DNA of 64,000 nt from Rotaria sordida (lineage: Eukaryota > Rotifera > Eurotatoria > Philodinida > Philodinidae), in contig CAJNOL010000124.1 in assembly GCA_905250125.1 (NCBI GenBank), positions 69,939 to 133,938 of the forward strand. The letters run 5' to 3'. Of the stretch, positions 23,448 to 35,783 are shown piece after piece. The notes below the pieces were generated by a model that ran no database searches, was not told the origin of the DNA, and worked only from the letters and a program-made list of their open reading frames with translations. The translations under genes were made by a program, and so were the position numbers. The first letter of the stretch is position 1. Each line of letters begins with the position of its first letter.

Positions 23448-25075
23448 TTTATTCAAGGAAACAAATTCAATCCTAATTTTGAATATTCATAAAAATGTTC
23501 ATATTAAATGATACAGTGAAGAACAATTGAAAGCTCATACTAATTTTTTTTTAATATTTTTTGTTTCTATACTTCTTTTATTTTTACACATAATGTATAT
23601 AACAAGATAAGTATGAAATACATTGAATATCATGATATATTCGTTTTGAGTAAAGAATAAAATTACAAGTATAAAAGTTGCATCAGACAACAAGTGATGA
23701 TTCTTTTTCAACAATCTATATTTATATCTCAATCATTATAAAGAAAATTTATAGACTTGTCATATGGACTGGTTATAATATCCATAAACTATATTTACAA
23801 TATACACTACCAATTTCTTCTGTTCAAAATGAATGCAATATTTGTAATAAAAGTGAAAGAAGTCAGTTAATGTTAATATTGAATGTCAAGTTGTTAATAG
23901 TGTTTATCATCACCCGATCTCTAGTATGTTGCTGCTGATAGTGATTTATGAATGCCAATAAAAATGCTTCTATTACTAGTTGAAGTCTCAGGATCATTTG
24001 AAAATTTGATTTGTTCAATCAAATTTCGTTTATCAGTTGTATAGAGCTTTTCATATACATAAAATAGAATCTTTCTTATTTTATTCGTGAAGAAGAAATT
24101 CTCATTGCATAATAATAATAATAATGGATTGTTATTCAGTCCAGGTTGAAACGCGTAAATAGTATTTGTAATTCAGCCAAATAATGACAATACTTAAAAA
24201 AGAGTCAAAAATTTAATATGCAAAAAATGTCATATCATCGTTTGTGAAATCAATTTTTATCTTCAATCTTAGCCATTTAAGCAATTGATGTTTGTCCAAT
24301 GAATGATGCTGGCAGAAATATTTCTATAAGAAATTTTACATAAGAATATTATGTTTGGAAAACAATCCTACTAAGTTTACATGCCTTTGAAACGATTGAT
24401 GAGAACCATAACATTTATCTGAATGATTAATGCTTGCGATGAATTTGTTTTTGTTGCTATCTCTGCTTGCAGATTTCGATATTGTCAGGCAGTTATAAGT
24501 TTGTCATAGAGAGACGAACACTGATGTTTTGCTGGAAGAGTAATTGAGAGTTCATGATTGAATAAGTATGTAGCATGTAACTTAAGGCATGAGACAAATT
24601 GTAAATGAAATATTGACAAATACACATTCAATTACTAGAGATAAGCTTTCGAGAATTTTCTCCTAAAATACATTGTTCATCGAAATATCAAGATTGCCCT
24701 TGAAAAAGAAATAATAATAACAACAACAACATATAAAATCGACTACTTCTGATTATCTATATGTGCAAACGAATAATATTGAATAACTGAAAAGATAAAT
24801 GTCGTTTGCAAGATTTCTATTGACCTTCAAAGACAAAGTAAAAGAAGATTAAATCTGTTGAAGATATATAGCGTTCTACTGCGATCTTCAACTCAACATT
24901 CTTCATACAATCATGATATTAAAATGAAAATGAAATGAAACTGATGCAAAGTATATAATAGTCATTTTCATTCACTTATTCAACTAGATTAATTTCAAAA
25001 GAAACCAAAGTTAATATTATTTTTCATATAATAAATTAACATACACCTTCCAGCGGATGCTCTGAATTGCATACA

Positions 25076-25096
25076 CATATATATATATATATATAA
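25076..25096. repeat. AT dinucleotide microsatellite
   Basis: An uninterrupted run of about ten AT units. Confidence 0.8.
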
Positions 25097-26799
25097 TACA
25101 TAACACTTGAGATATAAACGAATAAGTGAATGACATTTTTAAATTTCATATGATTCAGTTTGACATTAACTGGCTTACCAAATATAAATATGCTTTATGT
25201 CGACACAATGAAGTTTATCTTTTATTTTATATTATGATAAAATCTCAACTCAATAGCAGACTACTTGAAAAAGTATTTCAATAATTAAATTCATATTCGA
25301 CTATTACATCTGTTGTTCTTTCGAAGTTCACTATTCTTAACTTGTTATTATCTTTGAAAACATTCATTACTACGCTGCATATGATCGTTTGTCTTTATCT
25401 TAATAAATTTAGAGATGTTTATAAAAAAAATCAATATAGTTGAATTGCAAACTGGATCCAAAAGAATACAAATACTGCTTGATCGTTCTTAACAAATCAA
25501 AACATGTCGATGTCCTATTTCATATAATAAAAACCACTGATTGTTAAATAATTAGGTTTTCGAAGTATCTTGGAAGCAAAGAAGTATCATATACTTTGAA
25601 TCTGATAATAATATTCAATCATTAATACTATTCAATAATGTAGTAAAATTATGAACAGTATATTTCTTTGACTACAATTGCTGATATAGTCAAGAATGGT
25701 ATTAGTATACCGTCGAAATTATTATTCATAGGTTATTGGTTATTTCAATAAAAACTCGATCATTAAGCGATGTTTTAGTTTCAAATGTACGTGGAATATC
25801 CTTGAAAATATCATAGTATAACAAAACTGCCTATATAACCAGAAAACATGTTTTGACACAAAAAAAATGGGTACAATTATTCTTTTTATTATGTGTTTTT
25901 TCTTTCCTACAAGCGTAAACAAAACGAATAGAGATAATGAAACCTAAGTAGTTATTGATCGTTCTTTCTCTTCTTAAACATAAGCAATATAGGTTTGTAT
26001 TGATTTTATTTTTCTGTATTTCAATGTCAAAGCATTGTAAAATACAATTTCTTTTTAAAAGGATAATTTATGACGCCTTCTACAAATTTTGTTTTTGTAG
26101 TACTGCAGTTAAACATACTAAATTTTATGTTACGTATATCTAATTGATTTGAACTTAAAATTCCCGAAGTTATGAAGGATTTTCAAATTTTTAATTGTAT
26201 TTAAATAAAATTTTCAATTATTTTCATATGTATTAGAAAGTTGAGTTGATTCTCTATAAGATCGTGTTAAAATATTCTTATTTCAAGAGTACTTCTCTTT
26301 TACGACCGGAAATTATCGACTTTGTCTTTTTTAAGTTTTTTTTTTTTGATCACAATATAGTTTAAATCAGTCTTCATTCATAAAAAAGATTTTGGAATTA
26401 GAATTCTGTCTTTGATCATACAAAACTTCGAGGAGAACGAAAATTTTCACATAGTTGCACCTTTTTTTTTTGTGAAGCCGAGTTTTCTGTAAAAAAAAGC
26501 GTAGAATTGTGTCCATTTCATCAACATAAATGCTTCGATCAAATTGAAAATTCGAACTCAGGCACTAGAAATTGTTTTTAGCAAGTAATTTTTTATTTAA
26601 AAAAAACATTGCTTCTCTGATTTTTTGGTAGATCTCTCTCATAAAATGCCATATAGAAAAGAAACAAACGCTTTTTAGGGTACCATCCGTATTCTGACAT
26701 TTTTCTTGAAGGAAAAAAGATAAAAAGAAACCAAGAAAACCATTCTTCCCAAACAGTTTGAGAGGGTACATATCAAGAAAACCTTAGCTCGGTCGAATC

Positions 26800-26960
26800 T
26801 AGTAGACAGATAATGGAAGCAGGTGAAAATTAGGTCATTTTTTGACCCTAATGACCCCTATATCTCATAGCAAGAAGTATTATAGAAACTTTGGCCTGCG
26901 GCAATTTTTACTCTACTATTCGAGATCTGTCCACTCTGTGTTTCGGAATGTTCGGTTCAT
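26800..26960. repeat. Dispersed repeat family, partial copy 2
   Basis: Shares ordered blocks with about 2225-2400 and 55945-56110: a 'gcaaaaattagg'-like start, a run containing 'tctcatag' and 'aagta..at', then 'ctctactt/attcgagat..gtc' and 'ttctcgagaaa..tt' near the end. Divergence is greater than between copies 1 and 3. Confidence 0.5.
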
Positions 26961-27692
26961 TGGTTCTCGAGAAATCTTTAAATGAGCGATTTTGATAAGT
27001 ATTGACAAATTTCGGATTATTTCTAAGCAAATGAAATTTCTGTTTTTTTTTCTCGACAACGATACAATCAATAAAATCTTAAATCAGTTATTTCTATATA
27101 CAATTGAATTTGAAGTTATTTTTTGTTAGTGAAGAGAAATAACAAATGAAACTTTCTAAAATAATGCCGAAGAGATTTTTTTTGTGTTTATTGGAAATGT
27201 TTTATGCGTTTAACAATTGCATCACATTCAGTTGAACGATTTCTCAAACAAAGTTTGTAGAACATATCATAGATAATCTTTGAAAAACAAATTGACAATC
27301 GACAATGTTTATACACTTAAAGATCCAAGAAACAAATCTAATAGAAAAACTTTATTCCATATAAGACGAGTGAAGATTGAATTTCAATATTTTGGTATCT
27401 AATTGACTGTTAAAGTAGAAAGATTTTTTTATCCTTTGATATTTTTATTCTTTCATAACAATCGACATATTGAGTTGTTCTACCAATTAGGATGACACAC
27501 ATTGACATGATTTTTTGTTAAAATTTGCATGTACGAGTGTGACTTTTCTGTCTATGATATTCGTAGGAGAAGCAAGGAATGATCTAATATAATATATACG
27601 ATGCAATAGAAAGTATATATATTCGCGTGCATTTTTGTTGAAAATCTTGTAGGAATCTCACGATCATTTAGCAAGTGCAAATTGTTCTCGAT

Positions 27693-28595
27693 ATGGCTCA
27701 TAAGAACTTAAAAGGATTTGCACCACAACATGCCCTTCGAGTTCTTGAGAATTTTACCCCATCTGAAATTCCGAGAAAACCTATTGTACACTTCGAAACT
27801 GTATCAAACGTCTCGATCGAAGCAAGTGTAGATCCACTTGTTTCACTTGTTCCTGATGTCAAAATAATGGTGTCCAAAGCGAAACAGAAATGTAATGGAC
27901 CAAAAGATGATTTAACAATTGATGAATCTGCTTCAATTATGCTCTATTCTCTGGAATGGGAACCAAGAGAAAAATCATTCTATGTTATTCTCAACAATAC
28001 TCTGCGAGCCGAAGATGAAGAAAAACTTAAACCATGGCATCTTTATTTAAAATTACTTGTTACTGCACTTGAAAAATTACCATCAATTTCTAAAACTATT
28101 TATCGAGGAGTAAAAATGGACTTAAGTGCTCAATATCCAATAGGAAAAACATTTGTTTGGTGGGCTTTTTCATCATGTATGGCTTCAGTAGAAGTACTTC
28201 AATCCGAACAATTTCTTGGAAAGACAGGCAGCAGAACTCTGTTTAATATTGATTGTGATTCTGGAAAGGATATTCAACAACATTCATTCTTTCCAACAGA
28301 AGATGAAATATTACTTATCGCTGCTCGAAAATTTAAAGTGGTCTCGCGTCTCGATTCGGGCAATGATCTTCATATAATTCAAGTAAAAGAAATTGAATCC
28401 GATTATCCTCTTCTAGGATCGCCAAGTAAAAAACATGATTCTACTCAATCAGACAATAGATCTCTATTGAGCCGTCGTGAAGATTCAACAACTACCTCTG
28501 TAGGCTCATCTGAGCCCTTAGGACCGGCTCCACCGATGCCACCTCAATTTCCGGCTGGACCTCGGCCTCAAAAACCGCCTAATTTCCCACGATAG
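27693..28595 (+). CDS. NAD+:arginine ADP-ribosyltransferase (R-S-ExE type)
   Basis: From the first ATG at 27693 this encodes 300 aa. The frame stays open upstream to a good splice acceptor ending at 27671, so a 5' exon may be missing from the model. The catalytic signature of the arginine-specific ART family is present: Arg138 in YRGVKM, Ser160-Ser161 in AFSSC, and the Glu203-x-Glu205 pair in [14 protein letters not shown] strand precedes the Ser motif as expected. These enzymes transfer ADP-ribose from NAD+ to arginine; in bdelloid rotifers they form a large family. The C-terminal 60 residues are low complexity and end in a proline-rich stretch ([12 protein letters not shown]). No signal peptide is visible in this exon, so it is probably intracellular. 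All catalytic residues are intact, in contrast to the ART remnant at 33 kb. Confidence 0.85.
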   Translation: MAHKNLKGFAPQHALRVLENFTPSEIPRKPIVHFETVSNVSIEASVDPLVSLVPDVKIMVSKAKQKCNGPKDDLTIDESASIMLYSLEWEPREKSFYVILNNTLRAEDEEKLKPWHLYLKLLVTALEKLPSISKTIYRGVKMDLSAQYPIGKTFVWWAFSSCMASVEVLQSEQFLGKTGSRTLFNIDCDSGKDIQQHSFFPTEDEILLIAARKFKVVSRLDSGNDLHIIQVKEIESDYPLLGSPSKKHDSTQSDNRSLLSRREDSTTTSVGSSEPLGPAPPMPPQFPAGPRPQKPPNFPR

Positions 28596-28808
28596 TTGTC
28601 TATCTGAACACTATGGAATATTTATTTATCTGACTGAGTGACTAATCTAATTGCAACTTTTATTTTTTATTTTTTTTTGTTGAAATACGAATCTTAACTC
28701 TATTATACTCGTATTTATTCTGATCAATTAATAATTACTGTACAAACATTATCGCAATTACTCACAATATTCAATAATAAAATTATTGTCAAATAATTTA
28801 TAAATCAA
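28596..28808. other. Short intergenic, 3' region of the ADP-ribosyltransferase
   Basis: AT-rich with AATAAA-like signals near 28776; nothing else seen before the foldback element. Confidence 0.5.
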
Positions 28809-29375
28809 ATAATACTTAGAGTTGACCAAAAATTCTAAGCCCGGTGTTTAAAGGACCTTGTCCAATAAGGTAACCTATTCAGAAATGAAAAATCAAATAT
28901 ACGATGTTGCAGAGTTTTTTAAGGCGCGTCGAATGGTATATAGTAAATCCTGTTTTCATAAGACTTTCAAGGGAGTAGAGTCAATTTACTGATAGACGAT
29001 TACACACCCACATCAAAGCATGATAGGTTTCTGAATATTCTGGTTCTTGGTGTTAGTTGAGAGTATTTGTAAAATATTTTTTCTCACATACGATTTTGTA
29101 GAGTTTTTGACGGGCTACAACCTCGTATACTTTGCGTCTCCGCTCATCTTGTCAGTGTGAGTATGGGTGGGTGTGGGTATGTAGTCGTCTATCAGTAAAT
29201 TGACTCTAGTTCCTTTAAAGTCTTATGAAAACAGGATTTACTATATACCATTCGACACGCCTTAAAAAGCTCTATAACATCAGATATTTGATTTTTCATT
29301 TATGAATAGGTTACCTTATCCGACAAGGTCTGTTAAATACTGGGCTTAGGATTTTTCGTCAACGCTAAGTATTAT
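28809..29375. mobile_element. Foldback (MITE-like) element, 567 bp
   Basis: The left arm from 28809 (ataatacttag..gttgac) and the right arm ending at 29375 (gtcaacgctaagtattat) are reverse complements over about 205 bases. They contain shared blocks such as 'acaggatttactatatacca' on opposite strands. The loop of about 150 bases includes GT-rich sequence. No open frame is present. The structure fits a non-autonomous DNA transposon with long terminal inverted repeats; clear target-site duplications could not be separated from the palindrome. Confidence 0.8.
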
Positions 29376-31013
29376 ACAGGATACACATGAAATGAAAACA
29401 AGTTTCAGTAAATATGTTTCTGCATCGCACTTAAATTTGAAGTATAACGTAAATCAGAAATGCTACATAGTATCAACTTGTTAAACAGTATGTATAAGTC
29501 TTCTCTGTTGATTTTTGCGATAGATTTCGAAACAATGAAAACGAATTTCTAACAAATTACTGTCGTCGACCAAGACTTAGCTAGCAGACTAGCATTTGTA
29601 GCTTTAAGACAACATTCCATGAAAGTCACTTTTTTGATAGTGCGCCTAATTTAGTAACGATAGAATTTAATCTGACGGATTTGTGCGTTGTTTGTTTTCT
29701 TTAAATACACCTCCTGGGCAAATGTCTTTTCTCTCTCTCATTTTTTTTCATGTCGAACTCGTATGTATCAAGTAAATGTTGGTTACAAAAATGACTTAAA
29801 TACTATTTTACTGTAGTTTATGATTGATTACCACCTACGGCAATGAAGAATGTAAGTCATTCAATGCCAGCGACCAACATTACAAATGAGTTGCTGGATA
29901 GAGTACTTCATGGCTGGGTTATCTCTTTTATTGATAGTTTATGAATGTTTTACTGACTTTACTTAATCTGTATTTGTAGTAATTGACAATACTGCATTTT
30001 TTGAGAGAGCTTCGGGTCGGCAACAAAAAGAGTTTAATGATTCAAACTAGTAAAACAGTTAGCAGATACAAAAAAAGAGATAGTCCACTCTCGAAACATT
30101 TTGTCAACCAACTCATTTGTAGTGCTGCTCAATTATATTGAAAGACGTATATTCTTCATTGAAGCAAAACACCATCAATTATACACTATACTACGATAAA
30201 GTACTTAAGCCACCCTTGCAACTAGCTTTCACCTGAGACCAAAGAAATTCTTTATGGAAAACGAATGAAGGAGGAAAGATTTTTGCCCACGAGTGTATAT
30301 CTTAATTCAAGTGAGGTTTTACTTGAGATGCGAAGCATAAATGTTGATTTTAGAGAACATAAATGGTGTGTTTGAGACCATAAATATAAAGAAACAGCAT
30401 AAATGTAGAGAATTTTTAAGAAACCTCGGGTATGTTCTAAGATGTTATGGCATGGGTTTTATAGTGAAAAATCATGATTTTCTCTACATTTTTGATCGAA
30501 GTGTCACCATTTATGATTATTTTTTGCTTAATTTTACCTAATTTTATCCTTAAGACCATAAATGTGGACTTTTAGAGTAATAAATGTAAAGGAGATATAC
30601 AAAATGGTGAAGTTTTTCTGGCTGGACACCACTCATGATGGAGATGATGGTGATATTGCTGGAAAAGAAGAAATTTCTGTCCCAGAAAGAAACAATTTAA
30701 CTGTATATCCCGATCCATCGTTATCGCTATCTCAGCGATTAAATACAGGTGCTAATCAACACGAAACTACTGATGATGGCAACACTCAAAATTCGTTTAT
30801 CAAGGAAATATCGCTTGTTTTCATTGCTTGTGAGTGGAAGGATCTGTTTAATTGAACGCATCAGAAAATGAAACCAGATTGAGCTGATATATTTTATAAA
30901 AAGTTGACTTTATCTGGAGTTAAATATCCAGTAAAATTTAAAACACTATAAACTAAAAGTGAAACAAACATATCATTTTTTTTCTTGCTATGCAACTTAT
31001 ACTTTTAGCATAT
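29376..31013. other. Intergenic with scattered ATAAATG motifs
   Basis: No confident gene. Between about 30335 and 30600 the motif cataaatg or ataaatgt recurs at least five times at irregular spacing. One open frame with an ATG at 30604 is listed separately at low confidence. Confidence 0.45.
30604..30855 (+). CDS. Hypothetical 83-residue acidic protein, doubtful
   Basis: An open frame from the ATG at 30604 to 30855. The N-terminal part is acidic (DGDDGD), the middle polar, and no domain or signal peptide is recognised. Base composition is less AT-biased than the flanks. It lies in a repeat-rich stretch just before the GC-rich foldback and may be a fragment of a transposon or simply chance. 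I do not recognise it. Confidence 0.2.
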   Translation: MVKFFWLDTTHDGDDGDIAGKEEISVPERNNLTVYPDPSLSLSQRLNTGANQHETTDDGNTQNSFIKEISLVFIACEWKDLFN

Positions 31014-31679
31014 GTAGGGGTACGCAAGCTCAGCTTACGAACTCCGTTCAAATGAGCGAAAGAACTGTTCGAACAGCTCATTTCAACGAACCGAACTTTT
31101 GAAACAGCTCATTTCACATGAGCTGAACTGTTAGAACAGCTCATTTGAGCGAACGGACCTTTTTGTAGGGGTACCCATTAGTCTTCGAGGGCTACCCTGT
31201 AGAGGTACCCATAGATCCTCCAGGGCTACCCTATACGGGTCGCATAGGTCCTCAAGTCCTACTGTAGGGCGATACCCTTGGGTCCTCAAGTCCTACTATT
31301 GGGGGTACTCTTGGGTTCTCAAGTCTTACTACTGGAAGGTACCCGAGTGGATTCAAATTTTTTTCTCTTTATTGTGAGGGCAAGTGATGGGCATGTTCGG
31401 GTCAATCATAGAGTTATCGAGGGTGCTCTATCGATTGATGGGTATATGTAGGGGTGCCCACCCGTCCCATCACTGAGAAATAGGATCCTACCATATGACT
31501 GATCCAAAAATAGACCAATCAGATTTCAGAAGCCGTTTTTTCTCTTATTGTAAGGGCAACACATAGCCATATTCGGGCCAGTCATAGGGTTATCGAGGAT
31601 GCCCTATCGATTCATGGGTATATGTATGGGCTCCTACCCAGTGAAACACAGCGAAAATACAGCTTTGGCATTTGTCCTT

Positions 31680-31860
31680 GAGGACCCAAGGGTACCTACA
31701 ATAATAGGACTTGAGGACCCAAGGGTATCCCCCAATAATGAGACTTGAAGATCCAAGGGCATCCCCCAATAATAGGACTTGAGGGCCAAAGGGTACCCCC
31801 CAATAATAGGACTTGAGGACCAAATGGTATCCCCCAGTAATAGAACTTGAGGACCTATGG
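31680..31860. repeat. Degenerate 33-34-bp tandem repeat
   Basis: About five imperfect units of 'gacttgaggacccaaggg' followed by 'tatcccccaataatag', part of the composite foldback. Its reverse complement, more diverged, lies at about 31230-31350. Confidence 0.8.
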
Positions 31861-31985
31861 CACCCTATAGGGCAGCCCTCGAGAACCTATGGCACCCTAT
31901 AGGGCAGCCCTCGAGAACCTATGGCACCCTATAGGGCAGCCCTCGAGAACCTATGGCACCCTATAGGGCAGCCCTCGAGAACCTA
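31853..31985. repeat. 32-bp minisatellite, four near-identical copies
   Basis: The block beginning caccctatagggcagccctc recurs at 31861, 31893, 31925 and 31957, an exact 32-base period with essentially no divergence. The unit itself contains the palindrome ccctataggg. The near-identity, against diverged neighbours, points to recent expansion. Confidence 0.92.
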
Positions 31986-32234
31986 TGAGTACCCCTAGAA
32001 ATAGTTAGGTTCGTTCGAATGAGCCGTTCGAAGAGCTCGGCTCATTTGAAATGAGCTGTTTCAAAAGCTCGGTTCGTTCAAATGAGCTGTTCTAACAGTT
32101 CAGCTCATGTGAGATGAGCTGTTTGAGAAAGGTCAGTTCGCTCAAATGAACTGTTCGAATAGTTGAGTTCGTTTCAGTGAGCGTTTTCAACGGCTCATTA
32201 TTTGTGAGCTTGAGCTGAGCTTGCGTACCCCTAC

Positions 32235-32929
32235 TACCAACTCCATATATGTACTCAAAAAATTGTGAAGAAACAAACAAGACATATTAGAACATTCAAG
32301 TTCTTTACATATAAGTTTTTTCCCAAAATTAAAAGTATAATTCATGTCAACTATGTCTTAATCAAAAAGTGAACAGTATCACTGGAGATCAGTTTTTGTT
32401 TATAAAAAGACTGGATTAGAAAGGAGTAGCTGGAACCCATTGACTCCATTTCGAAGGAAAAATACGAAAAGAGTCCATTCATAGGGATTTTATCGCGAGA
32501 TGGTACGTTTGTCTACAAAAAAAAACACAAAGATATTACATCGTTTTCGTTTTATCTGCGAGCATTGGATGGAGTCTGTTCAATGATAGACGTGGTTGGC
32601 CGCTCATTGTGATTATTAAACATCAATTTTTGTCTGCGAGAGTCTTGCTCAACACTGAATAGTCTTTTTTGAATTAATCATTGTTCTATCGAGTGCATTG
32701 AAAATAATCGGAAAGTTTTCTTCCAATTTCGTCATAATATATTTGTTTGTTCGATTGCAACTCAAGAACATGAGGACAGCAATCAACATTCGCTGATGTC
32801 AATAAATTACATGTTCACATTTCTTTGAGACAGTTGCATTTCATGACAACTGTCGTATGAAGAGTCAATAGGTGTATATATGCGCATGAGTCTAAATGCT
32901 AAGTGAAGAGCCGCCCGTACGCCACATTA
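32235..32929. other. Intergenic between the foldback element and the ADP-ribosyltransferase remnant
   Basis: AT-rich, no gene recognised. It may contain the decayed 3' part of the minus-strand pseudogene. Confidence 0.4.
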
Positions 32930-33610
32930 TCAAACCAATACCTGATATCCATCTGATAACTGCTCATTGACTGGTGTGTTGCAGCGATGTTGTTGTTGTA
33001 GGTAATACAAAAAAAATGGATGATTTTCTGGAGGAGAATTCTCTTCAATTTTTAGTATTTTCTCATCATGTGATAAGGCAATCGAAATGTTTTCTTTTCC
33101 GTCATAGGCTACAGCAAGATTATTATAATTAGTAGTGAGAGACTTAATAATTTCTTCCACGTCACGATCTAGTGCTGTCTTGAGAAAAGTATTCTATATT
33201 TCGATCATTTTATTGAATTCATCAATCATGGTTATACGTCCATACCCAGTTTCAATCTCCATTTGTACATATTCAGCTAAATTTCTTAGTCCTTGAGCAT
33301 CATCGTCAGTCAATATTAACTGCACTTTTCGAAGTTGATCTTGAATTTGTTTCATTAAATCAATTCGAAAGATGCCATCTGTCGAGAAAAGAATCTTTTT
33401 TTCTGAAGTCGAGTACTGTCTAATATTCTTTCATGAAGCACATAGAGTCGAAGATATACTCGAATTATTATCCATCTGGAATAATATTCCTACCAAGTTA
33501 GGATCATCTAGTGTACCATCGGAAAAGGCAAAAGAGACATCAAAATCGATGCTGCTAAACACAAAGTTGTTGAAAAACAAGATGCGAGCTTTGTTTTTTT
33601 TCCCGCTATT
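32930..33610 (-). pseudogene. ADP-ribosyltransferase pseudogene with TPR-like tail
   Basis: Read on the minus strand in one frame, this shows the order of a bdelloid-type ART with a C-terminal repeat region. A Phe-Ser-Ser segment comes first, then a DDPNLVGILFQ strand, then a KKILFSTDGIFRID block. A helical region with SIAL-HDEKILKIEE and NHPFF, typical of tetratricopeptide/kinesin-light-chain-like repeats, follows. The frame is interrupted by TGA at 33431-33433, at a position where a Trp codon would be expected, and by TAG at 33194-33196. The catalytic Glu-x-Glu site before ILFS reads Glu-Lys-Lys, so the key glutamate is lost. A further stop bounds the recognisable part near 33610, and the Arg-containing N-terminal half was not found. 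It is inactive; it lies next to two foldback elements. Confidence 0.68.
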
Positions 33611-35783
33611 CTAAGTTAACATCGCACAGTCTTTGTTCTTGATAAACAGTGCAAGTGTGGTTGTTGATCTTCTCTTCACTAACACGCAGACCACATTCTC
33701 ACTCACACCTACATCTCACAACAATACGTAGATAACTACAATATTTGGAACTGATAAATTCTACTAAGACTAAGAAAATGTAATAAGATTATCATGTTTT
33801 ATTTAATCAGTTTTTAGCATCTTCGTCGATTATTTTATAAAACTGAACGAAATTTTCAAAAAACAAAACTTTATCAACGCTCATGTATATAATTATTATC
33901 CTGATCTATTACTAATTTTAATCGTATCAGTTAATTGACATGAAAAAAGCACTAAACTTCTTTCATCGCTTTTATTATTTGTGCAATATCAACATATTGT
34001 AGTTCTGGAAATATTTTTTGAATACACCTGAAATGTTTTCTAAACACAAAAAAATGTCGATCAATTATAAAGTACCATTTTCTGAAACAATTCGATTAAC
34101 AAAAACATCATGTTAAATATAATCCGAAACCATGCACACATTTTGTTTAGAATTTAGATTATCTTGATAAATTACATTTTGTAAATTATCTAATCCCTCA
34201 ACTATTTGTTTTACTAATATAGTTCGAATAAATTTTGTACATTTGCTATTACTCATGTCTTATCGAACGAGGTGCACAGAAACAAAAATATGTTCGTAAA
34301 GAAAGAATTTTTTGTTTCAGTCAGTATTTATTAAAGATACATTGAAATCAACACTTATTGCAGCATTTTTGTATCGCATTTTATCCATGTGAAATATTGA
34401 CCAATTGATAAAAGACGTTTTGACAATGTTATTATAGTTTCTTAGTCATAGAAGAAGTTACCCACTTCAAACGTGGTGATTATCTAATAGTAAGTTGGTG
34501 CACTAATCTACTAAACTTTCAAACAGTTTGCCGTTATGGAAATCAAGGTCGATGACCTTTTAAATCGTTTCAAAACATATCGAATTATCTTTGCGTCATT
34601 TTTCAAATTTAAATTATTCATATTGGTCATTGTCTCCATAGTGATCACTGTAGCTAAGTGATTAAGATGTTCAGCGCATAATACCAAGGTACTGTATTCT
34701 AAGCTCGTTGCTGCCAGCAAAGAATAATTTTGAACAAGCCAACATTGGGTGTTCGTCTCCGACCATTTATTCGATATCAGACTAGCTACACTATGACATA
34801 CACTGATCCTTGTGGCTTGTCAGTATGTACGATGAGGTCAAGTATTTGAGTGGAAGGATTTGGTGACAGGCTAGGATTCTGTTTCAATCAACACCAAGTA
34901 GTAGCTTTATGGAAAGATATCCAGGTAATCAAACTGTCCTTGAACAATATTCTATATTGCACATTAGTCGAAAGATAAAGTATTCTTCTTGTTTATCTTC
35001 GTGAAATAGTTCTAAATGAATCTTTTAAACATTATAAATATTTAGTATTTTCTCTTATTATAAATCGACTTGTTGTTTAACAAAATAGTTTTATTTGGTT
35101 CTCACGTTCATAAAACGATTGTAATTTTGTCTAGGGAATAATATTTATTCAACAAGCGATAAAGAAAAAAAATTGACTTTAAATATTTTTTACACCTAAC
35201 ATTCTCTAATTTTTTTTCCGAAAAAAAATAGTAAATCGGCTCATTTCCTCGATTTACAATATTTTTAATTATCAAGTTTTAACTTTTTTTTTTACAAAAA
35301 AATGTGTAAATTAATGTTTTTCTTCTTTTTCAAATATTATTTCGGTTTATAATATAATATAGTCAAACTTAATTATGATTGCTTAAAAGAAAAAGATCGG
35401 CTATATTTTTATATTTGTCAATAGCAGAAAAAAAAAGACGTTTCTTTTTAAGAAAAACATATAAAATGTCAGTCAATATGAATAAGCAAACGAGAAGAGC
35501 GTCAATTAACTTGACATAATATTTTATGTATATTATGCATTAAAAGTTTTGATTAAATAACTTGCGTATAAAAAGATATTCTATTTACTTTCATATTTTG
35601 TCTATTACTGTTGATGTTATTATTGTTGTTAGAGTAACTCAATTTCTTTTATTCTCATTTCGTCTTTTTCTTTTACCATTTTTTTTTCTTCTTTTTTCTT
35701 TTACTAGCCGTTATAAAGAATAGCATGCATAAAACAGAGAAAAGAAAAAAAACAAGAAAGAGTTCGAATTTACATCATCATCA
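33611..35783. other. Intergenic up to the assembly gap
   Basis: No gene is supported. A minus-strand open frame at 34511-34720 has no recognisable domain and is not called. The last 150 bases are T-rich low-complexity sequence. Confidence 0.45.

Larger units (their letters stand above)
23448..27671. other. Intergenic after the VPS13-like gene
   Basis: No further VPS13 domains were recognised, although short open stretches just after 23447 in another frame could be decayed exon remnants. The rest is AT-rich. It contains an (AT)n microsatellite at about 25076-25096 and a partial copy of the dispersed repeat near 26800-26960. Confidence 0.45.
31014..32234. mobile_element. GC-rich composite foldback element with internal minisatellites, 1.22 kb
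   Basis: The ends are inverted: 31014 gtaggggtacgcaagctcag and its reverse complement ending at 32234. The next 130 bases of each arm consist of repeated AGCTCATTT...AAATGAGCT palindromes. Inside, the left side carries degenerate copies of 'gggtacccataggtcctcaag' and the right side their reverse complements, in units of 32-34 bp. The core holds a direct duplication: about 31370-31480 and 31535-31645 share 'gttatcgag..tgc.ctatcgatt.atgggtatatgta'. The GC content is far above the flanks. No transposase frame is visible; the open frames inside are repeats read through. It is probably a non-autonomous, satellite-bearing DNA transposon. Confidence 0.85.

Noticed and set aside
31590..31823. Open frame with repeated GPQVLLLGDALG-like peptides
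   Set aside because: It is a read-through of the 33-34-bp tandem repeat in the GC-rich foldback.
33372..33614. Plus-strand open frame of 80 codons
   Set aside because: It lies opposite the ADP-ribosyltransferase remnant; the minus frame has family features, this one has none.
34511..34720. Minus-strand open frame of 69 codons
   Set aside because: No recognisable motif, non-standard context and no splice partners.
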